Shown piece by piece: positions 56,421 through 64,000 of a DNA stretch of 64,000 nt (within the stretch, counting starts at the first letter, position 1; every line of letters begins with the position of its first letter). The position numbers and the translations under genes were made by a program. The stretch covers positions 19,772 to 83,771 of the forward strand of contig NZ_LNXV01000008.1 of NCBI RefSeq assembly GCF_001467025.1, given 5' to 3'. Source of the DNA: Legionella brunensis (GTDB lineage: Bacteria > Pseudomonadota > Gammaproteobacteria > Legionellales > Legionellaceae). The notes beneath the pieces were generated by a model that was given only the letters and a program-made list of their open reading frames with translations, searched no databases and had not been told where the DNA came from.

Positions 56421-56452
56421 ATGCCCCTACTTTAAAACACAGGGGCATTTTA
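56421..56452 (+). terminator. Terminator between phosphatase and htpX
   Basis: ATGCCCCT (56421-56428) pairs perfectly with AGGGGCAT (56441-56448) over a 12-base AT-rich loop, followed by TTTAAAT. It sits directly ahead of htpX. Confidence 0.7.
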
Positions 56453-56466
56453 AATCGGATATTAAA

Positions 56467-57315
56467 ATGAATAATGTGAAAACCTTTGTGTTACTTGCGG
56501 CTTTAACTGCACTATTACTTGTTATTGGGAATGCTTTAGGTGGACGCGCAGGCTTAATCCTTGCTTTTGGTTTTGCCCTTATTATGAATTTTGGTGCTTA
56601 TTGGTATTCGGATACTATTGTTTTGCGGATGTACAATGCACAACCACTGGATACTACCCATCCCGTCTATCAAATTATCAGGGATCTTTCCCAAAAAGCA
56701 CAAATCCCCATGCCCAAAGTTTATGCCGTTGATAACCCGACTCCTAACGCCTTTGCTACCGGGCGTAATCCTGAGCATGCCAGTATTGCCGTGACAACAG
56801 GTCTTTTAACACGCTTGACGCAAGAAGAGTTAACCGGTGTTTTAGCACATGAAATGTCTCATGTTACTCATCGCGATACTTTAATCAGTGTTATTGCCGC
56901 CACCCTGGCAGGTGCTATAAGTAGCATTGCCAATATGTTTATGTGGACCTCTGCCTTTGGTGGAAATTCAGATGAAAATAGGCCTAATGCTTTTGCAAGT
57001 ATTTTGATGATGATTTTAGCTCCTTTAGCAGCAGCATTAGTACAGATGGCTGTTTCTCGTTCTCGTGAATATGAAGCCGATACAGGCGGCGCAAAATTGT
57101 GCGGCCATCCTTTATGGCTAGCTAGCGCACTGGGTAAATTGGAAATGGCGAATCAACAAGGTCAATTTCAACAAGCAGAGGCCCATCCCACAACAGCGCA
57201 TCTTTTTATTGTTAATCCGTTAAGTAGCGAACGATTAACCAGTTTGTTTGCTACTCATCCACCTATTAGTGATCGAATTCAGCGTTTAAAAGAAATGGCC
57301 GGTATTCATCGATAA
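56467..57315 (+). CDS. htpX: Membrane zinc metalloprotease HtpX
   Basis: This 282-aa M48B protease has four hydrophobic segments (two N-terminal, two after the active site). Active site HEMSH (His128, Glu129, His132) is followed by [12 protein letters not shown] carrying the third zinc ligand. It degrades misfolded inner-membrane proteins with FtsH. Followed after 17 bases by lldD, possibly co-transcribed. Confidence 0.95.
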   Translation: MNNVKTFVLLAALTALLLVIGNALGGRAGLILAFGFALIMNFGAYWYSDTIVLRMYNAQPLDTTHPVYQIIRDLSQKAQIPMPKVYAVDNPTPNAFATGRNPEHASIAVTTGLLTRLTQEELTGVLAHEMSHVTHRDTLISVIAATLAGAISSIANMFMWTSAFGGNSDENRPNAFASILMMILAPLAAALVQMAVSRSREYEADTGGAKLCGHPLWLASALGKLEMANQQGQFQQAEAHPTTAHLFIVNPLSSERLTSLFATHPPISDRIQRLKEMAGIHR

Positions 57316-57332
57316 TAAAACGGATTGAATTC

Positions 57333-58469
57333 ATGATAATTTCTGCAGCAACTGACTACCGCAAAATTGCCAAACGTAAACTTCCTCGATTCTTGTTTGA
57401 TTATATTGATGGCGGTGCTTACGCAGAATATACACTGAGAGCCAATATTACCGATCTTGCTGAAGTCACTTTACGGCAACGTGTGTTAAAAAAAATAGAA
57501 TACCTAAACCTTGAAACTGCATTGTTTGGGCAAAAGCTCGCCATGCCAATAATATTAGCACCGGTAGGTATTACTGGGATGTATGCTCGCCGTGGTGAAG
57601 TACAGGCTGCCAAAGCTGCTGCTAATAAGAAAATACCATTTACACTATCGACAGTTTCTGTATGTTCCATAGAAGAAGTTTCTTCACAAAGCTCTCAGCC
57701 CATCTGGTTTCAGCTTTATGTGCTTAAAGATCGCGGCTTTATGAAACATGTGCTTGAAAGAGCCCAAGCAGCAGGTGTTCAAAATCTTGTTTTTACGGTA
57801 GACATGACACTGCCTGGAGCAAGATATCGTGATGCCCATTCAGGCATGTCTGGTCCTTTAGCTAAGCCAAGACGTCTGCTGCAAAGCATGCTAAAACCTG
57901 GCTGGGCTTTGAAGGTAGGGATGATGGGGCGCCCACATATCCTTGGGAATATCTCAACGTATTTAAACAAGAATATAGGATTGGAAAACTACATTGGATG
58001 GCTCACTAAAAATTTTGACCCCTCCATTAGCTGGTCTGATTTAGAATGGATACGTGATTTTTGGAAAGGTCCCATGATGCTTAAAGGCATCCTCGATCCT
58101 GAAGATGCAAAAGATGCAATAAAATTCGGTGCCGACGGCATTATCGTTTCTAACCATGGAGGACGACAACTCGATGGCGTATTGTCAACAGCGAAAGCTC
58201 TGCCAATAATAGCCGATGCGGTAGGCAATAATGTTACTCTTCTTGTGGATTCCGGAGTACGTTCTGGTCTTGATGTGGTACGGATGCTGGCTTTAGGGGC
58301 CAAAGCAGTTTTGTTAGGACGCTCACCTGCCTATGCCCTGGCAGCAAAGGGGCAAGCCGGTGTTGAGAACCTTCTTAATATTTTTGCGGATGAAATGCGG
58401 ATTGCTATGGCATTGACCGGGGTCACCTCTATTGCCCAAATTAACAAATCCAACCTTGTTTCATCTTAA
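57333..58469 (+). CDS. lldD: L-lactate dehydrogenase (FMN, quinone-linked)
   Basis: This 378-aa alpha-hydroxyacid oxidase-family enzyme has [101 protein letters not shown] with catalytic His and Arg, and [25 protein letters not shown]. The E. coli LldD-like pattern favours L-lactate to pyruvate with membrane electron transfer. Confidence 0.92.
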   Translation: MIISAATDYRKIAKRKLPRFLFDYIDGGAYAEYTLRANITDLAEVTLRQRVLKKIEYLNLETALFGQKLAMPIILAPVGITGMYARRGEVQAAKAAANKKIPFTLSTVSVCSIEEVSSQSSQPIWFQLYVLKDRGFMKHVLERAQAAGVQNLVFTVDMTLPGARYRDAHSGMSGPLAKPRRLLQSMLKPGWALKVGMMGRPHILGNISTYLNKNIGLENYIGWLTKNFDPSISWSDLEWIRDFWKGPMMLKGILDPEDAKDAIKFGADGIIVSNHGGRQLDGVLSTAKALPIIADAVGNNVTLLVDSGVRSGLDVVRMLALGAKAVLLGRSPAYALAAKGQAGVENLLNIFADEMRIAMALTGVTSIAQINKSNLVSS

Positions 58470-58520
58470 AAAGATGGGAATTATGGTAAGATAAAAAAGG
58501 TGAAATCTGATTAGCTGTAA

Positions 58521-59582
58521 TCATTTATGTTGCTTTTCATGATTTATTAGCCATCGCTTACGTGCAAGACCACCGCCATATCCACCCAACTCACCATTGC
58601 TATTAATAATTCGATGGCATGGGATAATAATAGCAAGTTGATTAGCCCCATTCGCGTTGGCTACTGCCCTATACGCAACGGGACGCCCCACCACAACAGC
58701 TTGCTCGCGATAGCTTCGGGTTTCTCCATAGGGAATGCGACATAACTCTTCCCAGACACTTTTCTGAAAAGGGCTGCCTAACAGAAATACAGGCGTTTTA
58801 AACCTTTGCAAACTACCTTCAAAGTAGGCTGTTAACTCTTGTTCAATCAAAACAATAGGTTCAGTTGTCCCTGGAATAATTGCTGCTTTTAAACGCTGTC
58901 TTAGCCGCTCAATTTTCCGCTCTAATCCTCGACGATCAACAAACTCTAAAAGATAAAGTACCTCGTCATTGGCGATTGCAACCATAGGACCAAGAGGCGT
59001 ATCTAGCCATGATGACTTTAAGACTTGGGACTGTTTCTTCATTAAAGAGGGGGAAGCACCCATGATTTTTGAAAATGCATCCCGAAATCCGCTACTCGAT
59101 TCAAATCCGGCATCCAGTTGGGCACCAATAACCGATTCACCTTGACGAATTTGCTTCAAAGCTAAACCCAAACGTCGTGCACGGGCATATTCTACAAAAG
59201 TCATACCAAATCGCTTTTTGAATTGGCGGCGCGCCGTTGAAACATCAATAGACAAAGCATCAAAGTCACTTTCTCTCCATCGTTTGGCAGGATTTAACTC
59301 TATAGCCTCAACTAATAAGCGAACGGTATCGGATACTTGATTGGGATTTGAGAGAGGTCGGCATCGTTTGCAGGGTCGATAGGAAGCAAGAAGAGCTTCT
59401 TGTGCCGTCTTATAAAATTCACAATGCTCAAACTTGGGTTTTCTTGCAGGACAAGATGGTCGACAAAAAACTCCTGTCGTTTTAACCCCCACATAAAAAA
59501 CACCATCGTAATTTTTGTTTTTATCAAGTAGAGCTTGATAGTAATCGTTTTTTATCTCGCTGGTGAACATAGAAGTTGTCAT
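58521..59582 (-). CDS. ada: Ada: methylphosphotriester/O6-methylguanine DNA methyltransferase and regulator
   Basis: This 353-aa protein has the full Ada layout. The zinc N-domain is GVFCRPSCPARKP...FY...RPCKRCRP with four Cys. Then comes an AraC-type helix-turn-helix region (about 95-180, KKRFGMTFVEYARARRLG, SGFRDAFSKIMGASPS). The C-terminal O6-alkylguanine transferase domain has IIPCHRI (Cys322), IPYGETRSY and GYGGGLARKRWLI. It repairs alkylated DNA and activates the adaptive response when its N-terminal Cys is methylated. Confidence 0.95.
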   Translation of the reverse strand: MTTSMFTSEIKNDYYQALLDKNKNYDGVFYVGVKTTGVFCRPSCPARKPKFEHCEFYKTAQEALLASYRPCKRCRPLSNPNQVSDTVRLLVEAIELNPAKRWRESDFDALSIDVSTARRQFKKRFGMTFVEYARARRLGLALKQIRQGESVIGAQLDAGFESSSGFRDAFSKIMGASPSLMKKQSQVLKSSWLDTPLGPMVAIANDEVLYLLEFVDRRGLERKIERLRQRLKAAIIPGTTEPIVLIEQELTAYFEGSLQRFKTPVFLLGSPFQKSVWEELCRIPYGETRSYREQAVVVGRPVAYRAVANANGANQLAIIIPCHRIINSNGELGGYGGGLARKRWLINHEKQHK

Positions 59583-59832
59583 TAATTAACTGATACGTCA
59601 ACTATAGCAATCTTAGTAAATAATGCCGCCGAAATTCAGGCAGTGATTTTTTTACACCAATTTTTCATTATTTTATGGAGCATTACCATGCCCGCTTTGC
59701 AAAAAGTCACTTCGTCATTAATAAGAATTTTCTGTAAGATTAATGTTCTCTTAATAATAAAATTGTACCATTAATAGCCAATCCCACTCATCCACAACCT
59801 CCCTCTGTGGTAACTAAATTTTAAGGCTACGC

Positions 59833-61725
59833 GTGAAAAAATTTGAACAATTACTCAATCAGAGTTTATCTACAGAAAGAAAAGATGCCTTCCTCTACCC
59901 CTTCCCGCAATCCTTTCTATATTACGATATCAAAATCAATCTAAATACAACCTCTTTTATGGTCAATGGCAAGCAAGTAATTAAATTAAGACTGCTTTAT
60001 CAACCTATTGTAAAAAATTGTATATTGGGAGGCGGTGACCAACCTGCCAATGGTGCATGTTATATAATCCATCAGAATGGACAAAAAGAAATATACTCGG
60101 TCATTCCGGAAAAATTAGAAGCAATCCACGATTTTTTTAAACACTATTGTCCTGGCGCTATTCAAACCTTTGCCAGGATGGATAAAAAATCCATGGATTG
60201 GCAAGCACACTCGATGGTTTCTTATTATCAAAAACAAAGAACCAATCCCACATCATTTTATTCTGAACTGCATGAAAAAATTATCATTGGTATCGAATCC
60301 TTTGTGTCCAAGACGAATGGCAAAGGTATTAATGTCATTGATGGCGGTTGTGGTGATGGGAAACTTTTAAAAATGATAGAAAGTCGATGGATAAATAACC
60401 TGACTGTGCCTGTTAAACTGGTCGGTTTTGATTTTAACCCCGATAATATTACTGACTGTTTGAATAACTATTACGGCAAATGTAACTTTCTTCCAGGCGA
60501 CTTACTAAAGCTTGATGAAGTTATAGCAAAAGCTAAAGCCTTAAAATGGTTAAACCCAGATTGGCCCAGCGTTTTGATCCTCTCAGGTTCACTTACTCGC
60601 CTCGTTTTAAAAGATGGTTTTCAAGCTGGATATGTCTTAATGAAGGCAGCAATCAGTGAAGTGGATTACTTAATTGGGGGTGGTGTTGGTGAACCCTTAA
60701 TTACCTCCGGAATGGCCAAGCGTCTTGGCTACCAGGAAAATTTGTCTCATCCTGCTGCCGATGGCCACAATTTCTTTGCTTATCAAATATTGCCCGTCGC
60801 AGAAATTGAAAAAACTAAACTTGCTAAATTGCGCAGAAACAATTTCCTCGATCTATCACTTTCACCTCATCCAGGGAATATGCTTTTAACCATGCAACCT
60901 TATTTAAGAGAACATACGACAATCGATTTATCATTTGTTCCCTTAACAGATAAACTCATTAGAACCTTAAACTCTATTGTATCCAAAAATCCCTCTCTAA
61001 AATTAATCTTTTGGCATCCTGATGAAGCTGCCGTTAAACAGTTTTTAAAAATTTTTTTCCTGCAAGCAGAAGTATCAGTGAAAATCGTCAGCCAAGACGC
61101 AACCTTAATATCTTCCCGAAGATTCTTCACCCAATTGCAGGCGAGAGAGGAAAATGACACCGAAGAGGAATTAATTAACGATTTCATTGTGGAGTATGCC
61201 AGTGAACAGATTTCATCTTCTCATAGCGATTTTAAAACAACACAACTTAAGGGCTTGCAACAAGCCATTGCAAACACTAGAAAAAGGAATATCAAGATTG
61301 AGACATCTGATGATGACCAAGCCATTCTGATTATTAAGCCAGAAGATATGGAGCAGTTTAAGCATCATTTGCATCAGTATATTGTTTCTTTGGAAAGAAC
61401 CTTTTATTCCGGTGACTTATCACAATTACCAATGCTGGTGTATTGGTATAAACATGGTTTTAGTTTTAGATATCCTGCTGATTATGATATCAAGATTGAA
61501 CCTGTAGGTTGGCTCACTGATGAAATAAAAATTTATTCTCACTTAGCTAGTAAGCATGCAAACATTTTCACAACTTCGGCAATGAAAATGTTAGCGCATT
61601 GGGCAATACACACTAAAACCAAACCTCACACTCCTGAAAGGAGTGATGCCATGACTCTGTTGGAGTCTTTTTGGCCAACAAACGGATTGTCTATAGCTCC
61701 TCAAGCTATGGCTATGGGTAGTTAA
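59833..61725 (+). CDS. Large SAM-methyltransferase-like protein, candidate effector
   Basis: This 630-aa protein starts at GTG 59833 with TAAGG upstream. A Rossmann SAM-binding motif VIDGGCGDGKLLKMIE (from about residue 168) is followed by an acidic strand end LVGFDFNPDNITDC, and VLILSGSLTRL could be motif IV/V. The C-terminal half (about 330-630) has LIFWHPDEAAVKQFL and a helical tail without known domain. The N-terminal 150 residues are of unknown fold. I do not recognise a specific subfamily; size and unmatched flanks are in line with effector-like Legionella proteins. It has its own promoter gap of 250 bases holding nothing else obvious. Confidence 0.6.
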   Translation: MKKFEQLLNQSLSTERKDAFLYPFPQSFLYYDIKINLNTTSFMVNGKQVIKLRLLYQPIVKNCILGGGDQPANGACYIIHQNGQKEIYSVIPEKLEAIHDFFKHYCPGAIQTFARMDKKSMDWQAHSMVSYYQKQRTNPTSFYSELHEKIIIGIESFVSKTNGKGINVIDGGCGDGKLLKMIESRWINNLTVPVKLVGFDFNPDNITDCLNNYYGKCNFLPGDLLKLDEVIAKAKALKWLNPDWPSVLILSGSLTRLVLKDGFQAGYVLMKAAISEVDYLIGGGVGEPLITSGMAKRLGYQENLSHPAADGHNFFAYQILPVAEIEKTKLAKLRRNNFLDLSLSPHPGNMLLTMQPYLREHTTIDLSFVPLTDKLIRTLNSIVSKNPSLKLIFWHPDEAAVKQFLKIFFLQAEVSVKIVSQDATLISSRRFFTQLQAREENDTEEELINDFIVEYASEQISSSHSDFKTTQLKGLQQAIANTRKRNIKIETSDDDQAILIIKPEDMEQFKHHLHQYIVSLERTFYSGDLSQLPMLVYWYKHGFSFRYPADYDIKIEPVGWLTDEIKIYSHLASKHANIFTTSAMKMLAHWAIHTKTKPHTPERSDAMTLLESFWPTNGLSIAPQAMAMGS

Positions 61726-61781
61726 CCTCTAAATTCATAATGCCCCTTGATAGCAAAGAGTCATTGAACTTATCTTGGCTT

Positions 61782-62765
61782 CTATAGCCACTTTTTGTAC
61801 CTAAAAAATTTATAAGAAAATGTTGCCGATAGAAACATTAGTATAAGTGCTAACAAATAACCCCATTTCCAGGATAGCTCTGGCATGAATTTAAAATTCA
61901 TGCCGTAGATACTCGCAATAAGTGTTGGCGGTAGAAAAATAACCGCAGCAACAGAAAGTATTTTAATGATGGTACTTTGATCAATGCTTATCAATCCTAA
62001 TGTAGCATCCAATAAAAAACTCACTTTAGTTGAGATAAAATTCGCATAATCACTTAATGCCTCTATATCTGTAGTGATTGCATCTATTCTTAATTTTTTT
62101 TCTTCCTCTATACCTTCTTCTGCCTCTATCGATTGCGAAAAAAAACTAACTAGACGATTAAACGTGACCAAACTATCGCGAGCTTTATTGTTAAGATCGG
62201 CGTAAAAACCAATTTTACGAACTACAGTCTGATAATTGATCTTTTTAGCTTTTTTAGTTAAGTAGCCTTGGCCAAAAATTTTTTGCGAAATATCATCAAG
62301 TTCTTTGCCAACTAACTCCAAATGATCAGCAAGCCTATCAATAATTGCTTCTAACAAACCAGTGAATAAAACATTCACATCATCATGCTCCAACTCATAG
62401 TCTGCCACTTGAGAAACGAATAAAGGAAATGCCTGTGGTTCTATATAACGTATTGTGATTAACTTTTCTTCAGTAACAATGAAGGTAACTGGTTCATGGA
62501 TGGGTTGTGGGGAAGTTGAATGAGCAATCATCATGGCAGTCATAAATAACGTATTATTGCGCTTATACAAGCGACTCGATAATTCAATTGATTTCATCTC
62601 CTCTTGCGTAGGGATATCTATTGCAAACGTTTCTTCAAGCAGTTTTTTCTCCTGCCTAGAAGGATGAATCAAATCTAACCACAGTGCCTTTTCAATTAAT
62701 TTTAAATTTTTTCTTGCCAGTTTATAAGAAACCAGTCTTTTTTTATTCATGTAGGCAGTAATCAT
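61782..62765 (-). CDS. corA: CorA-family magnesium/cobalt transporter
   Basis: This 327-aa protein has a large cytosolic alpha/beta N domain (VTFIVTEEKLITIRYIEPQAF), a long helical stalk, and two C-terminal transmembrane helices with the CorA pore motif YGMNF and MPEL loop (IYGMNFKFMPELSWKWGY). It forms a pentameric channel for Mg2+. Convergent with the preceding methyltransferase-like gene. Confidence 0.93.
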   Translation of the reverse strand: MITAYMNKKRLVSYKLARKNLKLIEKALWLDLIHPSRQEKKLLEETFAIDIPTQEEMKSIELSSRLYKRNNTLFMTAMMIAHSTSPQPIHEPVTFIVTEEKLITIRYIEPQAFPLFVSQVADYELEHDDVNVLFTGLLEAIIDRLADHLELVGKELDDISQKIFGQGYLTKKAKKINYQTVVRKIGFYADLNNKARDSLVTFNRLVSFFSQSIEAEEGIEEEKKLRIDAITTDIEALSDYANFISTKVSFLLDATLGLISIDQSTIIKILSVAAVIFLPPTLIASIYGMNFKFMPELSWKWGYLLALILMFLSATFSYKFFRYKKWL

Positions 62766-63060
62766 GGTTTACTCCCAACGAAGATCATTTTTCTTATCGG
62801 CAAATTTTGAAAAAACTGAATTTAGATTTACCTAATGATATGATAAAACTTAACTTATTGATATATTTAATAATTATTCTTATAAAATGATCATTTAAAT
62901 CATTCAAAAGCAGCATGTTCTTTACTATTACGCCTTATTTATATTCGTTTTTGTCCAATACAAAACTTCTTAGTCACAACTCATTGCCACCCTTTAATAT
63001 TCACTTAAGTCTAGTCAACTATAATTGCAAAATACACATAAAAACAGCTGGTTGTTTAAA
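62766..63060. other. Divergent AT-rich gap before the edge gene
   Basis: About 295 bases between the corA start and the ATG at 63061. Long A/T runs and short poly-A/T stretches, no convincing terminator or palindrome. It probably holds divergent promoters for corA and the edge gene, but no clear -35/-10 pair stands out. Confidence 0.35.
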
Positions 63061-64000
63061 ATGGTCTCAATTAATGCTTCTTTGTTTGCCCATATACAAA
63101 ATGACGCAAACCTTTCTGGTACCTATAAGCTTGAAGGTAATCACTTTTCCAACACCGTATTATACCTCAAAGAATACTTAGAAAATCTTAAGCGGAAAGG
63201 CGGTAAGGGGTTTCCTCCTGGATATGAAGTATTGTTCAAGGATATGAGCTCTTTACTCAAGACCGAGCAAGCATTGGATAGGATTGCTAAAGGATCTCAA
63301 ATCCCCAAAGAAATTGAAAAGCTTGGTAGTGGCATTGCCAGCGAGCTCCAAAACTTACCGGTAGGGCAGAAACTATTAATGCCAGGTGGATGGTCAAACC
63401 GCAGTGGCGGCCATGGTATGGTTTATCAATTTGTTCGCACTGAAGATGGCGGTTATGAGTTTACCGTTTTCAACGCAGGCGGCGGAATTAACCACCACCA
63501 TAAAGGCTCAGGTGAAACCAAGGAATTATATAACCCGGTAAAGACTTGGAAAATCCCACCAATAGGTAAAGGTAAAGGTAACGCGGATAAGACTGAGGTT
63601 GGTCATTTTATTACCCGTCTCCTTAAAGCAAGAATTCCTACTGACGACCGAAAAAAGCCAATTAATGGAGACATTCTTTATAACGAAATCCTCTCTACGA
63701 TTAGCTATATCAAAGGTGTGGAGCAAGAGCCCAGCGCTATTCCTAAACATGCCTATACCGGCGGACAACTCTCAGGTACCTGTACGCAACGCTGTCTTCA
63801 TCAAATGCTTAAAATCAATTCGCCATCTGTTGATGAGTATGAGCAATTTATTTTTGAATTTAAACATCATGCCCTTAGAGATTATATCGATGCTTGTATT
63901 AACCAAAAAGGCGGTGAAAAGCTGACACGCGCGTCGCTAAAGCAAATTAATCTGGCAATAGAAAACAATTTGAAAATATTAAAAACTGAGGGACTTTTTG
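63061..64000 (+). CDS. N-terminal part of a large protein with His/Cys motifs (runs off the window)
   Basis: Open from ATG 63061 to the window edge without a stop (313 codons). Features: EVLFKDMSSLLKTEQALDRI, LPVGQKLLMPGGW, GGHGMVYQF (His118), YEFTVFNAGGG, then GGQLSGTCTQRCLHQML with Cys241/Cys245. The LxxGxxLxxxGxxGHxMxY order resembles the segment around His509 of the giant protein at 9889-23718. There, the SMAGWAQTH stretch replaces the Cys with Ala. A papain-like or other thiol fold is possible. The full length lies outside the window. Codon use and AT content fit neighbouring genes. Confidence 0.7.
   Translation, partial: MVSINASLFAHIQNDANLSGTYKLEGNHFSNTVLYLKEYLENLKRKGGKGFPPGYEVLFKDMSSLLKTEQALDRIAKGSQIPKEIEKLGSGIASELQNLPVGQKLLMPGGWSNRSGGHGMVYQFVRTEDGGYEFTVFNAGGGINHHHKGSGETKELYNPVKTWKIPPIGKGKGNADKTEVGHFITRLLKARIPTDDRKKPINGDILYNEILSTISYIKGVEQEPSAIPKHAYTGGQLSGTCTQRCLHQMLKINSPSVDEYEQFIFEFKHHALRDYIDACINQKGGEKLTRASLKQINLAIENNLKILKTEGLF

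Noticed and set aside
1..64000. tRNA genes, rRNA, CRISPR arrays, intact insertion sequences, integrase and att sites
   Set aside because: Looked for cloverleaf-like intergenic sequence, regularly spaced repeats, transposase motifs and flanking repeats; none found.

Overview
The window looks like a Legionella (or very close Legionellaceae) chromosome segment. The DNA is AT-rich. It mixes gammaproteobacterial housekeeping genes (glyQS, gmhB, rsmJ, uvrD, dtd, mlaA, trmL, gshAB, htpX, lldD, ada, corA, metNIQ, cbpAM) with several Legionella-type proteins that have eukaryote-like or effector-like features: a giant P-loop protein, two flavin-monooxygenase-like proteins, coiled-coil/membrane proteins and a large methyltransferase. 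No tRNA, rRNA, CRISPR array or intact insertion sequence was seen.

Layout. 1-317 is the tail of an M20-type peptidase. 526-2501 is a bufferin-type RiPP locus (Cys-rich precursor, DUF692/MNIO enzyme, DUF2063 partner). It is followed on the same strand by four consecutive broken genes (DUF2282 precursor, YceI, cytochrome b561, second YceI; 2516-4531) and an intact DipZ-like CcdA-thioredoxin fusion. 6343-8058 encodes a flavoprotein with MICAL/group-A monooxygenase features. 8126-9767 holds a BON lipoprotein and cbpM-cbpA on the minus strand. 9889-23718 is one minus-strand gene of about 4,609 codons with the fingerprint of the DUF3638/DUF3645 giant proteins. 24134-28972 is a minus-strand operon FIST -> PAS histidine kinase -> REC-PAS-GGDEF-EAL. 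29298-38584 contains accessory genes, including a second flavoprotein-like protein and a two-TM coiled-coil protein, around a metNIQ operon preceded by a strong SAM-II riboswitch candidate.

38821-62765 is mostly housekeeping: a four-gene overlapping glyQ-glyS-gmhB-rsmJ operon, a DsbA2/Com1-like oxidoreductase, uvrD, a peptidase homologue that has lost its nucleophile Ser, dtd, mlaA-trmL (overlapping), gshA-gshB, a DMT exporter-membrane protein-rhodanese operon, a PafA-like phosphatase with htpX and lldD, ada, a 630-aa methyltransferase-like protein and corA. The window ends inside an open reading frame starting at 63061 whose His/Cys motifs resemble the N-terminal part of the giant protein.

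Themes. The left end is about periplasmic metal/redox defence (bufferin, YceI/b561, DipZ) and is partly decayed. The centre is signalling and candidate Dot/Icm effectors; effector status is inferred from composition and family style, not shown. The right side is conserved core metabolism and envelope maintenance.
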